Part shown: piece after piece, positions 20,105 through 33,061 of the stretch
Numbering within the stretch: the stretch's first letter is position 1
Layout: every line of letters begins with the position of its first letter
DNA from: Filobasidium wieringae
Lineage: Eukaryota; Basidiomycota; Tremellomycetes; Filobasidiales; Filobasidiaceae
NCBI GenBank assembly: GCA_001600055.1
Contig: BCIV01000015.1
Span: forward strand, 1 to 64,000
Direction of reading: 5' to 3'
DNA length: 64,000 nt
Translations under genes and position numbers: made by a program
The notes under the pieces: model-generated
The model's input: the letters and a program-made list of their open reading frames with translations, nothing else
The model's database searches: none
What the model was told of the DNA's origin: nothing

Positions 20105-22639
20105 ATGTCTGGAAAGCCTCCAGCGACTGGCGCACCTGTGCGAGTGCCTCCGGCACAAGAGCAATCGTGAGTAAGCTGGAAAGATGGGCATCTGAGCAGC
20201 TCGTAAATGATGGCATATATTCATCTGGTCAGGTTCATGCAGAAGGGTATGCGATACCTGATGCTGTTCATGGCATCGCAAGCTAGTTAGTCCTCCTGAG
20301 AATCTGTCACCGATTGTCCCGTCTGATACGACCTTTGCGACAGTCGTTCATTTTCTATCGAGTCAAGTTCGTCTCCCAGTTCGACTCATCTTTTGCTTGT
20401 CGATCTGCTAACGCTCCTGCGATCAGTTCGGGAAAACGACATCGAAACTGGTAGGAGATTCTGCAAACCCTGATGCTTCCCAATTATTACCGACTCCTGA
20501 AGGACCCATAACAAATGCCACCAAATTTCCACCTATGTGGCCTCAAGGCACCGGGATGTCTCTCTTGATATATACCTCGGAATCGGAAGAACCTTCATCA
20601 ATCAACTTTCACGAAGAAACACCCCTAGTCACATTCAGTAATATTACTTACGGAGACTGGAAAGGCCATCGAGAAACCGAAGTCATGGTCGATCTGCCAG
20701 CAGCTGTGCAGAACAACGGATCTTACTACAGTCATCTCTATCTCGTCGCGGATGCAGCTGAAGATGGTAGGCGGCTGGGAGAGATTTTGAGAACGGATCC
20801 CAAACGGGTCGTTCATCAGACAAAGATCTTGTCGAGGTACTTTGAGAAGAGCAAGGCTAAAAAGGCAAAGAAACTCATCGGTGGTGAAGAGCAAAACGAC
20901 GCACCGGAAGAGACTGGACCGGCACCTATCGTCTCACACTGGGCATCCAACTTGACACTTACCGTGATCAGCGAAGTCGCCTTTGTACAAATGAACCCTA
21001 TCCTAGAGCCATACATGATCGTGGAGGACAACAGATATTACCCAATCATCTACCCGAACGACTTTTGGTTGTTGAAAGAATCGCAATTTCCGATCAACTC
21101 GACGACCCCCCAAGTACCACTCAGGGTCACATACGATCCTATCGGGTTTATGAAATTCAACATATATGCTTCCATGACGCATGGGTGGGAACAGGAGAAG
21201 AAGAGCAACAACCCAAATCCTCTGACTGGGCCGTCAATCGATCCGGATGAGATCAAGAAACTCTTGTTGTCCGCTAATCCGTACTGGGCCGCCGCTACTG
21301 CGATTCTTGGAATACTCCACATGCTGTAAGTGCCTATTTCATTCGAATGGGCGGTTGGCTCCCGCGATTGATAACGGTCGAGCACTTTCAGCTTCGAGTT
21401 CTTGGCTTTCAAGTCAGATGTAGGTCATTGGAGGAAAACCGACAAGAATCTGGTAGGAGTGTCTCTGCGGACGATCATCACGAACGTCGTGACACAGGTC
21501 ATCATCCTCTTATACCTTCTCGACAGCGGGGAACAGACCTCGAATATGATCCTGCTAACGAACGGAATGTGAGCGCCACATTTGATGCCTCCATCGAGAA
21601 GATCGAGCCCTAACAGCAATACTGTAGGGGAATCATGGTCGAAGTGTGGAAGATCACCAAAGTGATCGACATCAAGTATCACGCTCCCGCTCCTGGGCAG
21701 ACGTTACCTACCATCACTTTCGAGGATAAGAAAGAACTGACCGAAGATGAAAAACGGACAAGGGAGTACGACGCTTTAGCATTCAGAATCGTAGGAGCGG
21801 TCGCTGTTCCTACTTTGATGGCCTATGCTGCCTATTCTCGTGAGTCGTCCAGACATCGTCATACGAATCCCATACTTATCTGCTTCAACTCGCTATGACT
21901 TGCAGTCAAGAACCAGTAAGTGATGACGTTCGTCTTCGACTGTTATCTGTCGCTAACGTCAAGGGGTAGTGAGTATAAAGGATGGTACTCGTTCGTCGTG
22001 ACTACTTTGGCAGAAGCAGTTTATATGTGAGTTCAATCCTACAGGAGACAGGTACGGTGACGCTAGCCTAACTAAGCAACGCGATGATAGGTTTGGTTTT
22101 GCACAATTGGTCCCACAATTAATCATCAATTACAAGCTCAAGTCGGTTGCACATCTCCCGTAAGCGTTCCTCGTTTGTATAATGTCAGTCGGATCTTTGA
22201 CGTACCCGTCCCACAGAATGAAATCCTTTTTCTACAAGGTGCTCGGAACAGTCATAGACGACTTTGGTTCCATGGTAATTCCCATGCCCTGGCGTGAGTC
22301 ACGATAAGCCTAGATAATCTGACTTCTCCATTACTGATCCCTTCGTATTGTCAAAGTGCACCGACTTGCCTGCTTCAGGGATGATGTCGTCTTTGGTGTG
22401 TTTCAGCCTTCCTACATTGAATAGAGTCAACTAAATGTTCGTCTTCTTCTACAGTGGTTTTGCTATACCAACGTTGGATCTATAGGATCGATTACTCGAG
22501 AGCGAACGAGTATGGTCAGGTCCTGGAAGTCGAGCCAGATGCCGTGCATGAAGGGGTCGCTGGTAAAGTCATCGAGGATCTTCCCAAGCAGAGCCAAGTG
22601 TCAAAAGAAAAAGGAAAGGTTCTCAACAAGCGCAAGTGA
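20105..22639 (+). CDS. CLPTM1 family multi-pass membrane protein
   Basis: Homologue of the cleft lip and palate transmembrane protein 1 family, ER/Golgi multi-pass proteins. The ATG at 20105 opens a Pro-rich tail (KPPATGAPVRVPPAQEQ). The next exon is a membrane segment around MRYLMLFMA. The large luminal domain (20434-21326) has PMWPQGTGMSLLIYTSE, ASNLTLTVI, YYPIIYPNDFWLL, ending NPYWAAATAILGILHML. The membrane half includes FEFLAFKSDVGHWR, the conserved switch SLRTIITNV, NGMGIMVEVWKITK, then short exons with KGWYSFVV, FGFAQLVPQLIINYKLKSVAHLP, FYKVLGTVIDD and YQRWIYRIDYSRANEYG near the end. A charged Lys-rich tail closes it at KGKVLNKRK. About nine introns. Roles proposed for the family include membrane-protein trafficking and lipid scrambling. 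Confidence 0.93.
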
Positions 22640-23070
22640 CTCTTGTGATCACGAAGATGCATGAATCGCTCTTCCGAGGAGGTTTGGTGTCAATAGCGCT
22701 ACTTCAAATCAAGCTCGTACCGGTCGATCATTGAACGCGTTGACGACAACGCAGAAAAGTCTAGCTCATGAATGATATGTGCACGTAAGTATATCATCAA
22801 CGTGTATATATGTCCACGCTGTTTTGAACACATACAGAAAGATCAATTATGTGATTCGAACGAAAAACATGGGGTTTCGATTTCGATATGCCCGGCGTTC
22901 GCCGGAACCAAAATCTGGGCGAACGCCACGAGGTAGGAATTGAGAATATTGAGATTGCGTAGATCGCTCTTCCACAGCTTCGACAAGAGCAAACTTATCT
23001 GCTGAACCGTCAAGTCCACCATTCTTACTTCCTCCGCCCGGATGTTTTGATAGATCCAGGTCCAAAACGC
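22640..23070. other. Intergenic spacer
   Basis: About 430 bases. A minus-strand open frame spans 22843-23142 but overlaps the histidine-kinase start and is composition-driven. Probably the 3' UTR of the CLPTM1 gene and the kinase promoter. Confidence 0.45.
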
Positions 23071-26000
23071 ATGCCAACCACTTCTGTGATGACGGAGCTC
23101 GACTTTGCCGCCAAGGGTATCCATGATGTAGTGCTCGAGCATCGATATCCTGCAGACCTCTGGCTACGAGGACGGGGAGTGTTGCGTCGGCCTTCAGATC
23201 TCTGGCCTCTTCTTCATCACACTAAGGCTTCGATCAATTTCGAGTTACCACTGAAGATTAGTTTCGAAATCGCTCAAGCGAACCGACCGGAATGTAAGAT
23301 CCTTGCTACTCGCAGTTTGCAAAATAGCACTGATACGATTGCCTTCAACAAAGTCATCTTTGCTTCTGCTGCTCTTTCCAAGCACTATGAAACATGGGAG
23401 ATACTGCTCAGAGATGGCTGTGTAGAACGGCCTGGTCCTATAGCTTACTGGCACTCTTCAGACGGACTCTGGGTCATTAGTGTTGATAGAGGTCACCAGT
23501 ACCTGCCGACCTGGTGGAAGCAAAACATACAAGATCGGTTACGATCGAACCGAGAGATTGCCCAGGATCTACGGCATGAGGATGTCAAACGAGTACCGTC
23601 GTCCGCTCGACTGGATACACGACATAGCATAACTACCAATGGATCGAATTCTACAATAGAAAGGGAAGATGCCACAAGCAGCAATCATATCACTACGATG
23701 CGAGATTTCTACGAGCCGGATGATGAAGATCTACAAGTGAAGCGGTTGGGAGAGGGGCAATGGCTAACTGCGGTGAAAGTCCTGATACAAATGGCTGATT
23801 GGGTCCTTGTAAGTCACTCAGCTTTTCAGCCGATTACGCCATGCGTTGACAAGTCTGGGCTACATCAGGCAATGCGAGATCGTAATCATCAATTACTAAT
23901 ATGTCGTCCACGCTTCTTTACGGTGGACGAGACCACAAATTATGCCTCGAAGTCATCTTTCCCTTCCGATGAACAACCATTCTCTGTCAATCTATCAACT
24001 TTTGCGGCATTAGAACAGCTAGATGAACGACGGAGTGATGGGCCTCATACGGAACGAGATAGCCCTCTGCAAAACGTTTCAGATTTGCCGCTTGAATCTA
24101 CCAACATCCAAGATAACGCGCCGCCCATGTTGGCTCCAAGACAGGTCCTAGTACGGAATCTGATCGAAGTCGATCTCAAGTGAGTTGCATCTCGACCATC
24201 TCACCGCCCCTTTACACGTGTATCAAATGCTCATCCTTTCAATTGCCTTTGATAGACATGTACTACGGTACGTCGCGCCTGAAGCTATCGCAGCTGAGTA
24301 CCCTAAGGATCCTACGGTAGAGGTGTTCGCGTGGGGGGTCGCAGCGTATGAGCTGCTGAAGGATGCAGCTAAAGAAGCTGCCGAGGACCCAAGCGTTCAA
24401 TGGAATCTGCTCGATGCTGTCCATAATCATTCCACCAAACCAGTCTCCAACTTGATGAGTATTCACGATAACATACCGATCGAGCTATCCCAATTGGTAG
24501 ACAAAGCAATGTCACTTGATCCTGTGGATCGGTACAAAGATTTGGCTACCTTGATATACGATCTCAAGGTGATACACCAGATCTGCTCCGGTAACCTGTC
24601 AAAGCAGGCCAGGCTGGACTTTGTCGTCGGCGACATTGTGCAAGAGTCAACTTTCACCATGCCAAACATGCTTCTGGATCGTAAAGCCGAGTTGCAGGTA
24701 ATGGATGAGGCCTATAGTCGGGTCAAAGTATCGGGCAAGCCCGAGGTGGTCTGCTGCTATGCACTATCTGGTGCAGGGAAATCCTACCTGCTAGAAAAGT
24801 GGGCGTGTGAACAGGAAATCAGAAATGCAGGGCAGGAGTGCCTTGTCGGGTGGTCGAAACTAGACCAGCACTTGATGCGTCCATTATCTGGATTCATCGG
24901 TGTATTTTGCGCGCTGTTGGAGCGAGTGTTCAGTGATCCTCTGGAAGATCCTTCAGTGTGGAGACGCAACATACTCGATGCAGTCGCAGTCAACATAAAT
25001 CTGTTCCTATCGCTATTACCATCAGAGTGGCGACACGTGCTTCACGGCAGCCAGTCGGAGGCGATCGACACCACCGAGGCGGAAATTGTCGACTGGGAGT
25101 CATACATCCAGCAATTCCGTAGCTGGGCAACGATGCTTTTCCGCCTCTTTTCCAGCAGTCAGAGACCACTTGTGAGTGCGATCTGCCGAGAATCCTATCG
25201 CTCTCTCGCTCAGATCCTATCAACTCCTAACCAGATTATCGGTATTGATGATTTTCAATGGATGGACCAGAGCGAAGCTGAGCTGTAGGTGCAGACGTTT
25301 GATACTTGTGTCGCTCGGAAGGTTGACTAAGTGTCTGTTTGTAGCTGGTACGAGCTCGCTTCAACTCCGGCTAGACGAGTGGACCACTGTTTGATACTGC
25401 TCTCGTATCGAACGGAAAGGGAAGGTCAGATTCCCGACCTTCACCCGATCTCCGCTACGATGATCGAGGCAAGAAGATTCGATCAACCTACGATCCTTGG
25501 ATTTCTGGTCAAGTCAGTCTTCGGAAGTACAAGAATGTCGAGGACGGCACTGTCTAACGAAAATGTTTCCAGGTGCTTCCATCTAGATCAGCCGACGCTC
25601 ATTTGGGAAAGTCTTGCAAATAGCTTGCTGGAGACCTCTTCAGGTAAGTAAGAGTTCGTTTAATGTGCCAAATCCTTGGCAACAAACCTGATTGATGTCG
25701 TATCAGGCAATCCGCTGTTCTGCAACCAGATTCTTGTGGCGCTAGTACGGGACGGCAAAATAGTAGGTCTCAGTTCGATTTCAGGGTACCTTCTGGTTCA
25801 TGACATGTTCAATCTGGCGGTTCTGTAGCACTATGATTTCACTACCAGGAAATGGCAGATTCGAACGAGCGCTATGCAGGCTTACAACGCTATGTCCTCC
25901 GAAGAGCATTCCGGAAAGTACGTGAACCGGTCGGATTACCCTTCATTAGCTGATATCCGGATTATAGGGTATTTTCTCTGTTCGAGCCTGAGCTTCAGCG

Positions 26001-29000
26001 GGTCTTGCAAATTCTTGCGTGCCTGCCCTCAAGGGGAGTCAAGCTAGACCTTTTAGGCAAGGTTTGCAGACTCGAAGAGAACCATATCCGCTCGTGCATC
26101 CGCCCAGCCATCATTAGCGACGTCATCCGTCTTAATAGCGACGAGGTGGTCTTCTCGCACGATCGACACCATCATGCAGTCTTGGCCTCCATCAATGATG
26201 TTGACAAAATCGCCTTGTTTACCGGCATTGCGAACATCCTAGGGAACCTGCCAGCTTCGGATCTGCTTGTTTTCGTGCGGGCGGATTTGCTCTATGCGGC
26301 TTTCACTACAGACTCTACCTGTGTTCTGAGCGAAATTCTGAGCAAAGCTATCATCCAGGCCGTGCAACGCGCAATCCGTGGACTGGCATCTGATCTCGCA
26401 CAGCAATATCTTGCGAAACTCCTCACATTCCGGCAAATTGATTCATCAGAACAATGGGAGAACTATCCCGAGACGACACTGCAATTGGTCGGGGTCATAT
26501 GCGAAGTTGCCATCGCCAAGCGGACAGCTTCATCTAGCATAGAAAATGTGAGCAAGGCTTGTTGCCTGTTCTGTCTCGCTAATCTAACTGGAATATCGCT
26601 TAGGTTGAGAGGGCTTGCGAAGTGGCGAACTCTGCGCTGAACAAGATTCAAGTCTTGACCTGGTTGTGTCGACTGAGTCTAGCATGTTCCCGAGCGGGCA
26701 TAGCTTGTGCCTATGTAGAGAAGGCTTACAGCTTGGCAGGTGTCTCTACGGAGATTCGCCATGAGTTTTGCACGAATCCTTCTATCATAAGCCGCTATGT
26801 CAACCGTCCTCGAGTCAAGCCACACAGCGAATCCGACCACATTCACATCGCTCTGAACGTTATCACCACCGTCATGGGACCCACCATATATGCGTGAGTG
26901 GTTCAGCACACGTCCTATAGTCACTACTGATCAGTTTACTATCGCTATTAAAGATTTTTGCCCGATTTGGGACGTGAGATTTTCCATACTACAGGTACAT
27001 TCTTGCTCAGCGATGCCGGCGCCGCTGCACTGAAACATCCCTCGAGTGCCTACATATTTGCTATCATGGGTTTACTCGTCAGTCAATCTTTCTCAACACC
27101 TAAATATTGGTCCCCGTTACAGCGGCTGATCTGCGTTGAATTGGTAACCGAGACAGGAGATGGATCGATTGAGCCTGACACTTGCTAGGAGTTGGCTCGA
27201 ACTATCCGAATCTATCGATGTGGCCGGAACGCCATACCAAGCATCCGCTGATATCGCCAGGATCGTGGTTCAGCTGATCAGAAATACGAGATTGTCGGAT
27301 CTAGACTATTCTAGTATTCGAGACAATTGTATTGCTAGTAAGTCTTTACCGTATCTCATCAATCGTTTATCGCACTCACCGCTGTCTACACCCTTCCCAG
27401 CCAAAAATCCCGATATTCTTACTTACGTAGCTGGGCTAGAGCTCGGGACGCTTACAATGTCCGGTCACTGCATTCCAACAACATATAATCGTGGAAAAAC
27501 AATACTGGTGGCACTCGGGGACGACCTTCAATCTATCTCCCGGTTAATGGCTACCTCTTTTGTTCAGCTTGCTGCCAACTTGACTCGAACTCGGGGCAAC
27601 CGCGATCATTTGTCTAGTGAGTTCTGTTCAGCTCTTCCACGAAGATTCCTGCTGACCATCAATGCGGCTTACAGAATTACAAGGGACATATATCACTGAA
27701 GCAGATAGAGCTCGGGTATACGATTCTGCTGGTTTTTACGGGATCTGTTTCGCGCTGGCCAACCTGCTGTTAGGTCTCCTGTTCAACGTCGGATCCCAAG
27801 ACTTGGCGGAACGAGCAGAGCTACTTCGCCACTTCGCAAATGGAGGCAATGGTACCATCCTCCAGCCAATGATGTTAGCGTACATGGCGATATGGACACT
27901 CGTGTCGGACGGAAAAACCGAAGGTTCGCTCGTGGACGAGGCTCGTGCGTTTTTCAGCGTGTTCGATCAAAGTGAGTTCCTTCTTACGTACGATTATGTC
28001 ATGATTAATTTACTAGCTCTGTTCCAGATTCAAACTTCAGGGGGTTGATCGGCCTGTTGGATGCTCTGACAGAGCTGAAAAGCGTCCGGCAACAAAAGAC
28101 TGATTGGATACATGCGGTCGAACGGGTCGAGACGACTTTGGTACAGTTGGAGACAGCAGAGGCCTATATATATCAAGGTATGTGGTATAAATCCTTGAAA
28201 ACTTCTGAATACGGCTAAGTGTATCATCATGTGGTCAGGGTTTTTATGCCAGCAAGCGGCAAACACCCTTGAGCGGCTAGGTAGCAGTACTGGTAGACTC
28301 GTAAAGGGCTACAGATCGTCTGCTGTTGACGCTTTCCAGCGATGTGGAGCGGTCGGTCTGCTCATCGAGACGAGCAAGTTGGATCCAATCATCAGCGTGA
28401 AACCAAGCAAAAAGGCCGGAGACCCGATCTCCTCGATTGAAGACGCTAGCTCCGTCTCGACGATCAAGGACGATTCATCTCAAGGTGATAACATGGGAGC
28501 TCTAAGCGAGAAGATCGGCTTCGAGTCGGTGCTGCGCACATCTGTACTTCTGGCAAGTGAGAAGGATGAAGAAGGTTTAATCAAGCGAGTTCTTTCAGTA
28601 TTGATGCAGGTGAGTGCCCGCATACACCTAGCTTGACGCTAGGCGCTGATGATTCGTCTGTATATCAAAGATGACACGGACTACCTATGCATGTCTGGCT
28701 ATACAAGATCACGCTCGTCAGACCTTGAGACTCAAAGGGTTCGGTGGTCATGAGCGTATACAAATCTGCGACAAACCCCTCTCAGAAGCAGGTCATCTCT
28801 GCCCCGCCTCCTTGCTCTTGCACGTGTCCTTGACTCGAAAGGTATGTGTCCACCAAAATAGAAGATCAGCAGGTCATCTGACCCTGTGTGAGAATTTTTC
28901 GACTAGGCTATTAACACGACCAACCTGCTAGAGTCGGCTCATACCAAACTGCTCGAGCGCGAGCCTTTTTTCAGATCGTCGGGGACGCCACGTTCGGTAA

Positions 29001-31279
29001 TTGTCGCGCCTATCTTTGTACAAGGTCGGTTGTCTGGCGCCATCTATCTAGCAAACAAATCGCCGGTACCCTCAGCTAGTACTTCACATGTCGGCCTGTT
29101 GGCCACGTTTGCATCGATCATCTTGGAATCTCATCACGCGTATGCTTCAATGGAACTAGCAGTAGAGACACGTACCAATCAGTTAGAGCAGGCCTTGGCT
29201 CATCGTCAAACGTTTATCAGTACCATGTCCCATGAGGTAAGATCCTTTTCCCGATTTGAGTCGGGCGTTATCTAGCTGAGCCTGTTACCTCCTCCCTTGC
29301 AGCTGCGAACACCGTTATTCGCTGTGGCAGGACTGTGTAGTGTTATGGAGAATTCGGGTGATCTACCACGGGAGCATCGAGATAACCTGGCCATCATCAA
29401 GCAATCAGCTGAAGACCTACAACGGATCGTGACAGCAGTTCTAGATTGGTCAAAATTGGATGCTGGATCTATCCAAGCGGAATCGATTGACTTTGGCCTA
29501 CGTAACATCGTCGAAGCAGCAGCGGCGACCGTCAGCCACATAGCTCAGGCGAAAAACATCGAAATCCTGATCGACAACTCTATAGACACGGATCCGACCC
29601 ATCTATTCAAAGGTGACCCTCATCGGATTAGGCAGTGCTTGCTCAACCTGTTATCCAATGCCTGCAAGTTCATTCCGCTCAACCATACCGCCAGACCAGT
29701 TGTTCGTATCAGATGGTCTCTAGAAGAAAAAGGAGATAGGGTCGACATCACTATCGCCGTTCAGGACGAAGGAATTGGCATTCCAAGGAAAGCCATGTCG
29801 AAACTGTTTGGAGCATTCGTCCAAGTCGACAATGGAATCTCGCGTAACTATGGTGGGACGGGATTGGGTAAGCTTCCAGTTCTGCCCTTGACAGATAGAG
29901 TCCCTGAATCTGTTTTCTCAGGCCTATCCATCACCCGAGGACTTTGCCGTGCCATGGGAGGTAAGCGAGCTTGTACCCTTCCTCTTGACGTTGGCCGAGT
30001 CTGAGATCGCTTCCATAGGCGACTGCTGGGCCGAGTCGGTCGAGGGACAGGGTTCGACATTCTACATGATGGTCTCGACAATTAAAGCCGACGAATATCG
30101 AGCTGAATGGTCGCAGCACAACCACATCCGGCAAAGTGCTTTGATCTGTACTTCGAATCAGCCGAGATACCACTCGACGGAACGGAGCTTAAAAGTTTGG
30201 AACGTTGAGACGCACATTGCCGAGTCTATACCTGCTGTGGAAGTCATAGATGTGGACTATGATTACATTATCGTTGACGTCGGCAAGATCGATGAGTTGC
30301 CAACATTGCTGGATCAAGCGCAGCGATTCATCGATCAAGAAAAGGTCAGTCCTTCTTCTCGATAGATCGAAGTTCATCTAGGAATTAACTATATCTTCGC
30401 CAACAGCTCATACTACTGGTTGGGCCCGCAGATGTTGAAGATCTAAAGAAAGACCCAGCATACAACCATGTGGTCATCCTGGGCAAGCCCGCGACGATAA
30501 CAGCATTGTATCACGCCACCGCAAAGATTGTACCAAAAATGGAAGAGCTTGCCAAACTTCCAACGCTTGCGGCAAAACGCAGCGCTCGCCACCCTCATGT
30601 GAATCGCGAAAAGAAATTCAAGAATATGATGGATGCAGGTTACGCTAAGGTAATATCTGTTAGACTGGTCATGCCCAGATGTTTCGAGCTGATCGTAGTG
30701 ATAATCAGCAATATCCCCTCAACATCTTATACGTCGACGACTCCGTCATCAACGTAAAAGTTGGGAAGAAGGTTCGTCAGCTGCAAGTCAGGATAAGTTC
30801 AGACGTTGATCATTGTGGAGACTGCATAGATTCTGGAAAAGTTTGGCTATACTGTGGTGGATACCGCAGAAGATGGGAAGGTGGCAGTCGCGTGTGCAGA
30901 AAGCAAGCAATATGATTTGGTCTTTATGGATCTTCAGGTTAGTCACAGCACCAGACGCAGCAATATTCCGTCGACGTTTACCCTACGGCGATTCTGCAGA
31001 TGCCGACAATGGATGGTTATACAGCCCAGCGACTCATACAGGAGAGCGAAAAGACTGGAAACCCGAGCGTTGTGGCTTTGACAGCTAACGCTGACCAAGT
31101 TAGTCGACTATTCTGACCAATATTCTACGCGCCTATTTGCTCATTCATGAACACAGCTTACGAAGCAACGCTGCTTGGATCAAGGATTCGCCTTTTTCCT
31201 CTCCAAGCCACTTATCATACAAGATCTAGTAATCACTTTACGCGATGTTTACGCGTCGCGGCAAGATCGCAACTACTAG
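23071..31279 (+). CDS. Large hybrid histidine kinase (group X type): kinase-like, AAA-type ATPase, GAF, HK and receiver
   Basis: A two-component hybrid sensor kinase estimated at 2,200-2,350 residues over roughly 20 exons. First ATG is 23071. The N-terminal third resembles the Ser/Thr kinase-like head of group X fungal sensors: LRYVAPEAIAAEY and EVFAWGVAAYELL match the APE and DxxxxG regions, but I found no HRD or DFG. Next is an AAA-type ATPase with a Walker A-like ALSGAGKSYLLEKW and a Walker B-like IIGIDDFQWMD. A long helical section precedes a GAF-like piece (SVIVAPIFVQGRLSGAIYLAN). The HK domain has STMSHELRTPL (H-box, split by an intron), CLLNLLSNACKF (N-box), QDEGIGIP (G1) and YGGTGLGLSI. 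The receiver has ILYVDDSVINVKV, LVFMDLQMPTMDGY (phospho-Asp) and FLSKPL (Lys), ending QDRNY. Relatives include S. pombe Mak2/Mak3, peroxide sensors. Signals through an HPt/MAPK relay. Confidence 0.93.
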
Positions 31280-31616
31280 GTATGATGACGAGGTGACCCG
31301 ATAGTGCACGCATCAGATTTGTTGTATCTATACAAAAGTTGTACATGGGGAACCGGTTCTAGAACACCAAACACGCATATTCTCCTTCTGACCGGTTTCA
31401 GTTCGCGACGCCCTGACAATGGCGCTTGATCTAGCGCGTGCCTCTTTCGCTGTAACTGAATCATATCGAATAGCAAACAACATTCAACAACGGCTCTAAG
31501 CCCTAAGCCATACAAGTTATTTGATCGTATTAGGCATATATAGGAGCCGCCCACACCAATTGGGCCATATGATATGACAGCTTTTGATACTCGACATTTC
31601 ACCGCCATCGACTATC
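31280..31616. other. Intergenic spacer
   Basis: About 340 bases between the histidine-kinase stop and the priA-like gene. It includes a CATATATAGG TATA-like word near 31537, about 80 bases upstream of the next ATG. No coding signal. Confidence 0.45.
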
Positions 31617-32561
31617 ATGAGGTCCTGCTCACTGGTAAATTGCCTCGCAGTCATGCTGTTCATGGCCTCGATTCACCCATCAGCAAGAGCGCAAGTGACA
31701 ACCTGTAGTGCAGGTTTTATTCCGGTCGGAGATGATTGTGTCGGTTGTACGGCAGGTAGCTTTTCCCAAGTTGGCGACACGTCTTGCACGGAGTGCAGTG
31801 CTGGGACATTCTCGGCTGAAAACGCGTGAGTCTGGCTGGATTATGGATGTAATCGCCTGCTCAATCGTCATCGCGTGGGCAGGGACATGTGTAATGATTG
31901 TCCTGGAGGAAGCTACAGTCTCGTCGGGTTAGTCGCATGACAGACTCACGTTGGCGAATTTCAGTCGACCGATGGTCTATCTTCCCGCCAGCTTTGGATA
32001 TTGCACGACCTGTCCAGCTAATACGTATACCGATGCCAATGGGTGAGTGAAGCCCCCGCTAATGACCAGGTACCTCTCGACTTGACTTGCCTGCATTATA
32101 CTAGAGCCTCGAGCTGTACCAATTGCCCGGGCGGTTACACATCGCCCCCACGCAGCGCGTCTTACGCTGCTTGCCGCCTTCAAGCGACGGGTTCGCTTGG
32201 AAGACGCAGCAGGACCCGCTGTCCTTCCGGATTGACTCGATGTGAACTCTCTGAGGGTGTTTCGGAATGGTAAGCGAGCCCGGTGTGATTTGGGACTGGA
32301 TCCTGAACTGAATTTTGCTGACGATCGGCTGCAGCGTGGACGTTGTACGAGATATCGAGTCTTGTGGCGGATGTTGGTCGATTGGGAACGGTACCGACTG
32401 CAGTAGCCTCCTACTCCATGATGACGATGTTGCTCAAGTGGCATGTGTTGACGGTCAGTGTCAAAGTAAGTCAACATGTGGTGGTCGAAGGGACAATGAT
32501 CTTGACTCACCAATCTCTCGTAGTACAATGTCCTGAAGATTACGCCCGGTTGGTACCGTAG
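31617..32561 (+). CDS. priA-like secreted cysteine-rich protein
   Basis: Starts at ATG 31617 with a signal peptide (LVNCLAVMLFMASIHPSARA). The mature part is built from short cysteine repeats of the ephrin-receptor-like type: CTAGSFSQVGDTSCTEC, CNDCPGGSYSLVG, CTTCPANTYTDANG and CTNCPGGYTSPPRSAS, each with CxxC and GxY/F. After a linker with RTRCPSGLTRCELS comes the C-terminal domain CVDVVRDIESCGGCW, GTDCSSLL and CVDGQC, characteristic of the basidiomycete priA family first described in shiitake. Six exons of repeat-sized units joined by 55-70 nt introns in phase 1 or 2; stop at 32559-32561. Likely cell-wall or extracellular. Function of the family is not established. Confidence 0.82.
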
Positions 32562-33061
32562 GAACAATATGTATACTTTCGCTGTGACTTGGTTGTGACC
32601 ACCCACTGCACAACGTATCTGCACGGAGATACACGCATACATACATACGGTAGGCCAGCAGGCTAGATGATTCATAAGTATCACGGTTACAATTGAAGTA
32701 TCAGGTCAAGATTCCGAGTATAGAAGATTGATATCGTGCCTACACATGTTGGATGTTTATAAAAGGATCATGGCTAACACAGGTGTTTAGGCGCGGAACA
32801 AGTTGACTGCCCTGCAAGGGTCCTCGAGTCCTTATCATTACCTAATCTGATATTCGGACAGTCTTGCACAGACGCGCCAGGGGGAAAGAAGGCTGATCGT
32901 CCGTACCTAGAGCTTCTCAACATCCTGGCACGAATGTGAAGTCCAGTGAGTCGGTCTAGATCATCTCGACCGGATCACCAACGTCACTCCCAACAAGCCA
33001 AACCAATATCCATAGTGCATAAATGTTACGATACAACCCCCACCACCCCGATTCATCTCCT
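32562..33061. other. Convergent 3' region
   Basis: About 500 bases between convergent genes. I see no conserved gene. Short open frames extend into the reductase gene antisense and are rejected. Confidence 0.45.

Noticed and set aside
22843..23142. 99-codon minus-strand frame
   Set aside because: Overlaps the promoter and start of the histidine kinase; no motif or ATG context that stands out.
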